Shown here: piece by piece, positions 1-6,130 of the stretch
Numbering within the stretch: the stretch's first letter is position 1
How the letters are laid out: each line of letters starts with the position of its first letter
Assembly: GCA_012521035.1 (NCBI GenBank)
Contig: JAAYND010000101.1
Coordinates: 1 to 6,583 of the forward strand
Length of the DNA: 6,583 bases
Direction of reading: 5' to 3'
Source of the DNA: Methanomicrobiales archaeon
Lineage (GTDB): Archaea > Halobacteriota > Methanomicrobia > Methanomicrobiales > Methanoculleaceae
Translations under genes and position numbers: made by a program
Notes under the pieces: generated by a model
Seen by the model: the letters and a program-made list of their open reading frames with translations, nothing else
Told to the model about the DNA's origin: nothing
The model's database searches: none

Positions 1-1
1 A

Positions 2-3000
2 ACTGAGTACACCCGGCCAGTTGGCACACTCGCCCCCGGCGCAAATGAGACTGTCACCATCACGCACAATGTCTTGTATGCTCATGGTGCGGTTGTCAAC
101 GTGACCGCGACCGCGGACTCCGGGAGTGTGGTCGATGAGAGCAACGAGACCAACAACGTCCTCTCGGCCAACCTGACCGTATATGATAACGGTTACAAGG
201 GCAAGCGCTGGACGCACACACTCGGTGGCGATATGGAGACAGAGGCTACGTTCAGTGGCCGGTATGACATCGTATACTCTCACGGAGATTCAGTCTACAG
301 GGGTGCTAAGTGGCAGGAGCAGACGGTGATCTGGTCAGCAGACGATCTGAAGATCCCTGAAGGCGCAACCGTCGCCAGTGCCCGACTCTACCAGGCCTGG
401 GGCTGGAACAAGATGGCAGGAGATCCCGCCCCCAACGTGACATTCAACGGTATCGCTGTTGGGGCGCCTGTTGCATCCTACAAGGACCGGAAGAACTGGG
501 GGTCGTACGATTACCCCTACGGGCTGTATGTGTATGACGTGACTGAGCAGTTCGATGCTGCCGGCAACACCATGACCCTCACGCCGGAGGCCGATAACGA
601 CTACCTCCTTTACGGTGGGTATCTGGTCGTTGTCTATGAAGACCCGGCAACCACCGAGAAGCAGATCCTGATCAACGAAGAGTTTGATATGGTCTGCTCA
701 CGTGCATCATACTCGGTGAACAATGATGAAGCCACAGTCTATGCACCGTTCTCCGGCATCGACACTGCCGGCATCACCGGTGCCCGGGCGATCGCGATCC
801 TCGCCAGCGCTAATGATGAAGGGAAGAGCAAATTCTTCTTCAACGACCGGGAGTACGCCGGGTTCTGGGAGGACTACCAGTCCACCCCACAGATCGGGTT
901 CTCGGTCTACGATGTGACGGACGCTCTCCAGGACGGGGCAAACGAGGCCCGGCTCCAGAGCTTTGATACGGGCTCCGGCGGTGACAGCATGTACGCCATG
1001 ACCACCATACTGGTCACCGAGTATGCAGCGATGCCGGTTGCAGATTTCACTGGAGCCCCAACCACGGGCACTGCTCCACTTGAAGTGCGATTCACTGACA
1101 CCTCCACCGGAAGACCGGTTCAATGGATGTGGGAGTTCGGGGACGGAAGAATCGCGACAACCAAGAACCCGATCATCACCTACCGGCAACCGGGCACGTA
1201 CACCGTCAACCTGACAGTAACATACGATGATGGTTCAAGTTCACGTAGCACGAAGGCCAATTACATCACCGTCACTCAGCCAGACCCTGTAGCCTCGTTC
1301 ACCGCGGATCACACCAGCGGTAACGCTGATCTTACCGTACAGTTCACCGACACATCCACCGGCTCACCGACCTCATGGAACTGGGACTTCGGCGATGGGA
1401 GTAGCTCGACCGGGCAGAACCCGGCACATACCTATACGACCGCCGGCACCTACACCGCCACGCTGACGGTCAGGCGAGGCGACGGTCCTGCTTCCACGGC
1501 AGAGAGGCAGATCACCGTGAGACCGGTCGCCGACTTTACGGCAGACAGAACACGCGGCAACGCAGGTCTTACCGTGCAGTTCACCGATAAATCCACCGGC
1601 TCACCGACCTCATGGGCCTGGGATTTCGGTGACGGCGCGACCTCGACCGGGCAGAACCCGGCTCATATATACTCAACCCCCGGCACTTACACCGTCAGAC
1701 TGACGGTGACCGGCGGAGGTCAGACCCACACCGAAGCAAAGACAGCATACATCACCGTGGTCGATCCGGGTGCTCCACCCGTCGCAGAGTTCCGGGCGGA
1801 TACGACCGGGGGGTATGCCCCGCTCAGCGTGCGGTTCTTCGATCAATCCCAGGGCAATGTGACAGCCTGGCTCTGGAACTTCGGCGACGGCACGACCTCG
1901 ACCGGGCAGAACCCGACGCACACCTACACGACCGCCGGCACCTACGCCGTCACGCTGACGGTGACCGGCGATGCCGGGAGCAACACCATAACAAAGACAG
2001 CGTACATCACCGTCGATGACCCGAAGCCGGTTGCAGATTTCGTTGCAACCAGGCTGAGGGGTGAAGCCCCGCTCACCGTGCAGTTCACCGATAACTCAAC
2101 CGGCGCTCCCTCCCTCACCCGGGCATGGGACTTCGGTGACGGAACCACATCGGCCCTTCAGAACCCGACCCATATATTCGATCACGATGGCGAAGGGGCA
2201 AGAACCTACACGGTCACCCTGACCGTCACGAACAGCGCCGGCAGCGATGTGAAGAAGACAGAGATCATCGTTGTTGCGCCTCCTCAAAAAGAGGATGTGG
2301 CCGACAGGGTCGACAAGACCAGTGCGATAACGATCGAGAATATTCCAGTAACATATCAGGATCTTGCGCTGGAGATCCCGAAGGGTAATGAAGCAAAACA
2401 GGCCGATAACGCGCCGATAACGGAACTCAGTGTCGGGGTTGCCCCGGATCTCAAAGAGCCGGCTGTGGGAACCATCGAGATTGGAGGGAAAGCGTTCAAG
2501 CTCGGCCCCGAGGGTGCGAAGTTCTACCCGGCGATACCGGTCACCATCACCTTCACTGAAGATGAATGGAAGAAGCTGTTCGGTGATGGCAGAACCACAA
2601 AGATCCAGAGGTATGACGGTACAAACTGGGTCGAACTTGAGAACCAGACAAGGGACGACGTCAGGTTTACCATAACAGGCTATACAAACTCATTCAGTGT
2701 GTTTGCCCCCGTCACTACGACCACAACCCCGCCCTCAAGGCCAACCGCAGCGCCTCCATCTTCCAGCGGCGGTGGCGGTGGCCCCCAGGCATCGGTCGGT
2801 GCGGCAAGCAACCTCAAAGCCGGCGACCGTGCTGCCCTCTCGATGAGTCAGACGGCCATATCGTCAGTCACCTTCACCGCGAAGAACCAGATCAGGGACG
2901 TCATGGTGACCATGGCGAAGGGCTCGCTCCCGCGGGATGCAAAGCCCCCGGCAGGCACGGTCTACCAGTACATCGAGGCGACCCTCTACCGGGCTGCTGT

Positions 3001-3394
3001 GGATGACTTCAGTAGCATCCAGTTCCGGTTCTCAGTACCGGCCAGCTGGATCAAAGAGCAGGGCAGTACTAAAGATGAAGTCAGGCTCTTCCGACTCGCC
3101 GACAATGACTGGCAAGAAGTCCCTGTCGAGGTGCTCGGCGAGGAGAGCGGTAACGTCATCTTCACGGCAGATCCCGAGGGATTCAGCCTCTTTGCCATCA
3201 CCACAACCGGGAAGGCTCCAGACGTCACCGAACCGACGCCGAAGCCTACTGAATCCGTGACAACACCGCCGGCGGATGTGACGAGGCCACCGGCCGGCAC
3301 AACCCCGACGACGCCGAAACCCACCCCGCTCCCGGTCTGGGTGGCGGTCACGGCACTCGGAGCATCCCTCCTCCTGGTGAGGAGGAGAGCCTGA
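2..3394 (+). CDS. Large secreted multidomain surface protein (CARDB end, DUF3344, five PKD domains, PGF-pre-PGF domain, C-terminal anchor), 5' partial
   Basis: The reading frame is open from base 2 to the TGA at 3392-3394 (1130 residues seen), so the true start and any signal peptide lie left of the window. An internal TTG at 74 is not the start, because the protein upstream of it continues a recognisable domain. Order of modules: the end of a CARDB-type beta domain (2-181, with the typical ESNETNN motif at 137-157); a DUF3344-like region (about 190-1025, with GGYLVVVYEDP); five PKD domains (1031-2278), most with a W-x-[FW]-GDG core; a beta-rich module (2291-2710); a Thr/Pro/Ser linker ending in five glycines (2711-2782); a PGF-pre-PGF-type domain (2789-3208); a Thr/Pro linker (3209-3334); a hydrophobic segment (3335-3379); and RRRA at the end. 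Proteins of this kind are exported and held at the outer face of methanogen cells, where PKD and CARDB domains act as spacers or adhesion modules. The role is inferred from domain content; no catalytic domain is visible in this part. Confidence 0.93.
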   Translation, partial: TEYTRPVGTLAPGANETVTITHNVLYAHGAVVNVTATADSGSVVDESNETNNVLSANLTVYDNGYKGKRWTHTLGGDMETEATFSGRYDIVYSHGDSVYRGAKWQEQTVIWSADDLKIPEGATVASARLYQAWGWNKMAGDPAPNVTFNGIAVGAPVASYKDRKNWGSYDYPYGLYVYDVTEQFDAAGNTMTLTPEADNDYLLYGGYLVVVYEDPATTEKQILINEEFDMVCSRASYSVNNDEATVYAPFSGIDTAGITGARAIAILASANDEGKSKFFFNDREYAGFWEDYQSTPQIGFSVYDVTDALQDGANEARLQSFDTGSGGDSMYAMTTILVTEYAAMPVADFTGAPTTGTAPLEVRFTDTSTGRPVQWMWEFGDGRIATTKNPIITYRQPGTYTVNLTVTYDDGSSSRSTKANYITVTQPDPVASFTADHTSGNADLTVQFTDTSTGSPTSWNWDFGDGSSSTGQNPAHTYTTAGTYTATLTVRRGDGPASTAERQITVRPVADFTADRTRGNAGLTVQFTDKSTGSPTSWAWDFGDGATSTGQNPAHIYSTPGTYTVRLTVTGGGQTHTEAKTAYITVVDPGAPPVAEFRADTTGGYAPLSVRFFDQSQGNVTAWLWNFGDGTTSTGQNPTHTYTTAGTYAVTLTVTGDAGSNTITKTAYITVDDPKPVADFVATRLRGEAPLTVQFTDNSTGAPSLTRAWDFGDGTTSALQNPTHIFDHDGEGARTYTVTLTVTNSAGSDVKKTEIIVVAPPQKEDVADRVDKTSAITIENIPVTYQDLALEIPKGNEAKQADNAPITELSVGVAPDLKEPAVGTIEIGGKAFKLGPEGAKFYPAIPVTITFTEDEWKKLFGDGRTTKIQRYDGTNWVELENQTRDDVRFTITGYTNSFSVFAPVTTTTTPPSRPTAAPPSSSGGGGGPQASVGAASNLKAGDRAALSMSQTAISSVTFTAKNQIRDVMVTMAKGSLPRDAKPPAGTVYQYIEATLYRAAVDDFSSIQFRFSVPASWIKEQGSTKDEVRLFRLADNDWQEVPVEVLGEESGNVIFTADPEGFSLFAITTTGKAPDVTEPTPKPTESVTTPPADVTRPPAGTTPTTPKPTPLPVWVAVTALGASLLLVRRRA
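1031..2278 (+). repeat. Five tandem PKD domain repeats within the surface protein
   Basis: Five units of about 80-86 codons lie at 1031-1276, 1280-1519, 1520-1759, 1766-2014 and 2021-2278. Each has the PKD pattern: V-A-[DES]-F at the start, a VxFxDxSxG strand, W-[DEN]-FGDG, an N-P-x-[HI] turn, G-T-Y-x-V/A-x-LTV, and ITV or IVV at the end. Units 2, 3 and 4 are also alike at the DNA level: the 19-base block ctcgaccgggcagaacccg occurs exactly at 1405, 1642 and 1897, and a 24-base block at 1355-1378 recurs at 1592-1615. Unit 5 differs by an insertion before its GTYTV-like strand (HIFDHDGEGARTYTV). Units 1 and 5 are the most diverged, which fits recent expansion or conversion in the middle of the array. 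Confidence 0.93.
3335..3391 (+). other. C-terminal membrane anchor or sorting signal of the surface protein
   Basis: The last residues form a tripartite tail: a Thr/Pro-rich linker ending in PTPLP, a 15-residue hydrophobic stretch (VWVAVTALGASLLLV) and a basic RRRA end. This is the general plan of archaeosortase substrates and of simple C-terminal anchors. The PGF tripeptide expected after a PGF-pre-PGF domain is absent; PLP stands in its place. It may be a variant sorting motif or a plain transmembrane anchor; the sequence alone cannot decide. Confidence 0.75.
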
Positions 3395-3397
3395 CCA

Positions 3398-3403
3398 TTT
3401 TTT
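3398..3403 (+). terminator. Oligo-T archaeal terminator after the surface protein gene
   Basis: A run of six T residues begins four bases after the stop codon, and a second run of five T lies at 3422-3426. Archaeal RNA polymerase commonly terminates at such U tracts without a strong hairpin, and no hairpin is obvious just before it. Confidence 0.6.
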
Positions 3404-3671
3404 CATGTTACGCAGTAGCGATTTTTGAAGCAGATTTGGAGTTCTGAAATCAGACCCTTCATCTCTCACCGATTTCCCGGGCATCTCTCAAGCGATCAGA
3501 TGTTGAGGCCTGGCCAACCGGCGTATGCCAGAACCTGCCTGATCAATCCCCCTGTGCTCAAACGCTCCTCGCAAGTCTCAATCTATCCAGGCATGGAGAG
3601 ATCAGGGGGACCCCTGGAGATGCCTGTAATTACCTGTTCCCATGCACTGCAAATCAGGTGAGAATCGCTTT

Positions 3672-3691
3672 GTGTGTATACGGATGCACAC
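3672..3691. repeat. Short inverted repeat (7-bp stem, 6-base loop)
   Basis: The arms gtgtgta (3672-3678) and tgcacac (3685-3691) pair over seven positions, with one G-T wobble, around a 6-base loop. It lies about 70 nt beyond the stop of the minus-strand permease gene and could mark the 3' end of that transcript. A stem this short can arise by chance. Confidence 0.35.
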
Positions 3692-3760
3692 TTCAGGGGA
3701 TGTCAGCCAGCCCCCGAGGATCATTCTCCTCCCCCCTCCATGGTAGCAGGATCCGCGGCC

Positions 3761-4600
3761 TCACGTTATGCTGACGTTGTTAATCGAGTCCATCGCAAAT
3801 ATGAATGTGCATAGTGTAAATATCAGAAGCGCCACATATGACCCGGAAACAATCTCTGTTGTATAGATGTAGTGTTTTCCGAGCGCATAAAAATCATTCC
3901 CGATTGCAAAGTAGCGGATCCCGTTGACCAGGTATGTCAGAGGGTTGATGACGGAGAGAACTTTTAGTACCGCCGGGAAGGCATCCGCCGGGTACAACGC
4001 ATTACTGACAAAGAAGAGCGGCATGGAGAGCACCGTCATTATCCCCTGCATACCCTCGTGTGTCTCAAGCCTGAGTGCTATCCCTGATGACAAAAAGATG
4101 AACCCCAGGGAGAATGTCCCCACAAACAGGAGGATACCGAGTACCGAACATACGATGCCGGGGAGGTTCTGCTGTGAGAAGAAGTCCACACCGAGGAACA
4201 ACGTCCCGAACACCATGATGATGATCGCCTGGATAAACCCCTTTGTGATCCCTGAGAGCCCGAGGCCAAGGATAATCTGCGATCGCTGCATGGGGCTTGC
4301 TATCATCTCTTTCATGAGCCCGAAGTTTTTATCGTATATCAGGGTCATCCCGCCGTAAAGACTTGTAAACAGGGCGGTCATCGCTATGACGCCGGCACCC
4401 ATGAACGTGAGGTACCCCACCTGCCCCATCCCGGAGGGGATGTTATACAGCACGTTCATTCTGTCAAAGTTGCTGGACATGGCGGTGCCGAAGAAGGCCA
4501 TCCACAATGCGGGCTGCACCAGCGTCGTAAAAAGCAGGGACTTAAATCTGAAGAATTTTATCATCTCTTTCCAGAATACCGGCCAGAACTCTGTTTTCAT
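3761..4600 (-). CDS. ABC-2 type exporter membrane subunit (DrrB-like permease)
   Basis: This is the membrane subunit of an ABC exporter that works with the ATPase encoded just upstream. The 279-residue product has about six hydrophobic segments (numbered from the alternative ATG at 4606: residues 22-42, 62-88, 110-140, 147-174, 185-206 and 255-272), the usual number and size for ABC-2 permeases. Family hallmarks are EMIASPMQRSQIILG after the second segment, and the conserved PLFFVSNALYP with NPLTYLVNGIR near residues 196-231. Two ATGs compete. The one at 4606 overlaps the ATPase stop as ATGA but sits only 2 nt from the AGGAGG at 4614-4609. The one at 4600 has a normal 8-nt spacing, so I chose it. 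The substrate is not readable; drug, lipid or peptide export are all known for the family. The Drr label refers to family resemblance only. Confidence 0.9.
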   Translation of the reverse strand: MKTEFWPVFWKEMIKFFRFKSLLFTTLVQPALWMAFFGTAMSSNFDRMNVLYNIPSGMGQVGYLTFMGAGVIAMTALFTSLYGGMTLIYDKNFGLMKEMIASPMQRSQIILGLGLSGITKGFIQAIIIMVFGTLFLGVDFFSQQNLPGIVCSVLGILLFVGTFSLGFIFLSSGIALRLETHEGMQGIMTVLSMPLFFVSNALYPADAFPAVLKVLSVINPLTYLVNGIRYFAIGNDFYALGKHYIYTTEIVSGSYVALLIFTLCTFIFAMDSINNVSIT

Positions 4601-4602
4601 GA

Positions 4603-5589
4603 TCATCTCCTCCTGTGAGGTCTCGGGTGCGGCTGCACTTTATCGGTAGGTTCATCACGGATCTCCCTGCCGGTGTAGTGGACAAAAACTTCATCGAGCG
4701 TTGGCTTTTTTATATCGACGTTCAGGAGGTCGATGCCGGCACCGTTCAGGAGGTTCAGTATGGAGGGCAGCACGCCTGATCCATCCTGCTCCGTGATGAG
4801 GGCTATCCCATCATCGGACTTCGATATCAAAAAATCGTGAGAGTTGTTCTCCAGCAGGGAGATCGCAGCTCCGTTATCGCCGGTATTGATGCGGATCACA
4901 TCCCTTCCAAGGGACTGCTTCAGGTCATCCGGGGTTCCGGTCACAATGATCTTCCCGTTATCGATGATCGCGATCCTGTCGCTGAGGTTATCGGCTTCGT
5001 CCATGTAATGCGTCGTGAGAAAGATGGTTGTGCCCGAGTTGTTGATCTCACGTATATGCTCCCAGATCTTCAACCTGGTCTGTGGGTCAAGCCCGATCGT
5101 CGGTTCGTCGAGGAAGAGAATCTTCGGTCTGGTCATGAGCCCCCTGGCTATCTCCAGTCGCCGTTTCATCCCGCCGCTGAGGTACTTCGTCCTGACATTC
5201 CGCTTGCTTCCAAGGTCTACAATCTCAAGAAGGTCCTCGATGAGCTCCCTCCTCTTCTCCCGTGGGATCTGGTATATCATACCGTGGAACTCCAGTGTCT
5301 CCCGGACGGTGAGATCCCGATCGAGTACTTCGTTCTGGAAGACTATGCCGATCGATCTCCTGACCGATCTGGAATCGGTTGCGACATTGTGCCCTGCAAC
5401 TATCGCCTCACCCTTCTGTATCTTCATAAGGGTCGTCAGGAGATTGATTGTAGTACTTTTTCCGGCACCGTTAGGACCGAGAAACGAGAAGATCTCCCCC
5501 TGGTAAACCTCAAAGGATATGTTGTCCACTGCCCTAACATCGCCAAACCCATGTTCCAGGTTCCTGACTGTTATGATCGCTCTCTCCAA
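4603..5589 (-). CDS. ABC exporter ATP-binding subunit (DrrA-like)
   Basis: This cytoplasmic ATPase powers the exporter whose membrane subunit follows it. All nucleotide-binding motifs are intact: Walker A GPNGAGKS (residues 38-45), Q-loop Gln85 in GIVFQN, signature LSGGMKRR (137-144), Walker B ILFLDEP (157-163), D-loop GLDP (166-169) and H-loop His194 in TTHYMDEAD. The C-terminal part, with KPTLDEVFVHYTGREIRDE, is the accessory region typical of DrrA/NodI-type exporters. At 328 residues the length is normal for the family. The start is TTG at 5589. An in-frame TGA sits directly before it, so no start lies further upstream, and no ATG, GTG or TTG that keeps Walker A at its usual depth is evident downstream. 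A G-rich GGGGGATC at 5600-5593 could be its ribosome binding site. The terminal HRRR is encoded by the permease ribosome binding site region and is probably not functionally constrained. Confidence 0.95.
   Translation of the reverse strand: MERAIITVRNLEHGFGDVRAVDNISFEVYQGEIFSFLGPNGAGKSTTINLLTTLMKIQKGEAIVAGHNVATDSRSVRRSIGIVFQNEVLDRDLTVRETLEFHGMIYQIPREKRRELIEDLLEIVDLGSKRNVRTKYLSGGMKRRLEIARGLMTRPKILFLDEPTIGLDPQTRLKIWEHIREINNSGTTIFLTTHYMDEADNLSDRIAIIDNGKIIVTGTPDDLKQSLGRDVIRINTGDNGAAISLLENNSHDFLISKSDDGIALITEQDGSGVLPSILNLLNGAGIDLLNVDIKKPTLDEVFVHYTGREIRDEPTDKVQPHPRPHRRR
4609..4614 (-). promoter_or_regulatory. Strong Shine-Dalgarno site for the permease, inside the ATPase 3' end
   Basis: AGGAGG on the minus strand (4614 to 4609) matches the archaeal anti-Shine-Dalgarno sequence. 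It lies within the last codons of the ATPase gene, where it encodes two of the three terminal arginines. The ATG at 4600 is 8 nt downstream and the ATG at 4606 only 2 nt, which decides the start in favour of 4600. The ATPase stop (TGA, 4605-4603) lies between the two, so translation of the two subunits is probably coupled. Confidence 0.8.
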
Positions 5590-5705
5590 TCAGATCCCCC
5601 GCCGGGAAGTACGACCGGAATCCCACTCCGGAGGTCGATTCGCTCGCCCTTTCCGGAGGGGGCCGCGCCGGGCACCTTATCTCTCGATCCGTTACGCATA
5701 TCCAT
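5571..5705 (-). CDS. Possible 44-codon leader ORF overlapping the ATPase start
   Basis: An ATG at 5705 (with a second in-frame ATG at 5699) opens a 44-codon frame ending at TAA 5573-5571, overlapping the first 19 bases of the ATPase gene in a different frame. The product is rich in Gly, Arg, Pro and Ser and resembles no family I know. Its start lies almost exactly where transcription would begin from the TATA-like box at 5731-5724, so it could be translated from a leaderless message and couple to the weak TTG start of the ATPase. An ORF this short is easily produced by chance in GC-rich DNA, so I regard it as tentative. Confidence 0.25.
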   Translation of the reverse strand: MDMRNGSRDKVPGAAPSGKGERIDLRSGIPVVLPGGGSDWRERS

Positions 5706-5710
5706 AGGTT

Positions 5711-5740
5711 TTGTAAAATATTGTATTAATAATATCTATC
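5711..5740 (-). promoter_or_regulatory. Candidate archaeal promoter (TATA-like box) for the exporter operon
   Basis: This is the most AT-rich stretch of the upstream region. On the minus strand it contains TATTAATA (5731-5724), preceded by the purine-rich GATAGA. Archaeal TATA boxes are centred about 26 nt before the start of transcription, which predicts a start near 5701 and an untranslated leader of about 110 nt before the ATPase TTG. A second AT-rich block, TATTTTA (5720-5714), could serve instead and would place the start near 5690. Confidence 0.5.
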
Positions 5741-5741
5741 T

Positions 5742-5767
5742 GTATCAGATTAGGTGATACTGATCAG
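5742..5767. promoter_or_regulatory. Dyad cluster next to the exporter promoter, possible operator
   Basis: A perfect 6-bp inverted repeat, gtatca (5742-5747) and tgatac (5755-5760), has a 7-base centre and is followed at once by the 8-base palindrome ctgatcag (5760-5767). The heptamer atcagat occurs at 5744 and again at 5763, one step of 19 bases. The cluster lies immediately upstream of the TATA-like box of the exporter operon, a place where archaeal regulators bind. The arms are short, so chance occurrence is possible. Confidence 0.35.
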
Positions 5768-6130
5768 ATCCGGAATCTCACCGCCGGTGCCACAGGCTAG
5801 CCCGGGCATCAGATCCCGGCACGGCGCTACCCGCATCAAAGCACATGCCCTCCTCCTTTCCTGTTCGGCATCGAGACGAGCGAGCCCGGGTTTTTGGGTA
5901 CACATCCGGCCCGGCCTCTCCCGGTGGTCTGCCCGGGGGAAGAAGAGGCTGAACGCGAATTGGATAATCGGAGCGAAGGGCCACAACCCGCCCATAGCAA
6001 TCACAATCTGCAACAGACCAGACCCCGATATACCGGCTCGCCGGCCAGACCATCACAATCTGCGACAGGGGGAGCCTTCATCCGTACATTCTACCCTTCG
6101 ATCGAATATGACCGGCGAGGCAGGCGCACC
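5768..6130. other. Intergenic region without a supported gene
   Basis: About 360 nt separate the exporter promoter region from the stop of the Dpp/Nik-type ATPase. Several frames are open through it on both strands, as expected in GC-rich DNA. None combines a good start, a ribosome binding site and a recognisable protein, and they overlap one another. It contains the direct repeat pair described separately, a GC-rich inverted repeat ccggc/gccgg at 6033-6044, and a plus-strand run of five T at 5891-5895. No T run that would terminate the minus-strand ATPase transcript was seen, so read-through toward the exporter operon is possible. Confidence 0.55.
6000..6068. repeat. Pair of 17-bp near-identical direct repeats flanking a GC-rich dyad
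   Basis: The sequence atcacaatctgcaacag (6000-6016) recurs as atcacaatctgcgacag (6052-6068), 16 of 17 bases identical and 52 bp apart from start to start. Between them ccagacc occurs twice (6018-6024 and 6045-6051), and ccggctcgccgg (6033-6044) forms a small inverted repeat in the middle. The whole block may be a decayed tandem duplication or a paired protein binding site. Confidence 0.6.

Larger units (their letters stand above)
3395..3760. other. Intergenic gap between convergent genes, no supported gene
   Basis: The surface protein gene ends on the left and the exporter permease gene ends on the right, so no promoter is required here. The only open frame (about 78 codons from 3425, TTG start) has no ribosome binding site that I can see and no recognisable motif. 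Two short inverted repeats are present: cagggg/cccctg at 3603-3616 with a 2-base centre, and a 7-bp stem at 3672-3691. No T run (on either strand) follows them, so they are not convincing intrinsic terminators. No terminator for the minus-strand operon was identified. Confidence 0.6.

Noticed and set aside
74..76. TTG as start codon of the surface protein
   Set aside because: The frame is open upstream to the window edge and the upstream residues belong to the same CARDB-like domain.
1031..2278. Possible CRISPR or noncoding tandem array
   Set aside because: The repetition is in frame, about 240-260 bp per unit, and encodes PKD domains; there are no short repeats with unique spacers.
3425..3661. 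78-codon plus-strand ORF in the convergent gap
   Set aside because: It has a TTG start inside a likely terminator region, no ribosome binding site, no motif and unremarkable composition.
5627..5659. Direct repeat tccggagg at 5627 and 5652
   Set aside because: An eight-base repeat is too short to mean much in a GC-rich leader, and no third copy or symmetry supports it.
4837..5757. 306-codon plus-strand ORF
   Set aside because: It lies antisense to the well-supported exporter ATPase and runs through its promoter; it has no recognisable motif and is a codon-bias shadow.
5881..5895. cccggg followed by five T as an intrinsic terminator
   Set aside because: There is no supported plus-strand gene upstream of it, and cccggg is too short to form a hairpin.
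5760..6130. tRNA or other structured RNA in the gap
   Set aside because: I found no T-loop GTTC motif with matching acceptor arms, and no extended conserved stem-loop layout on either strand.
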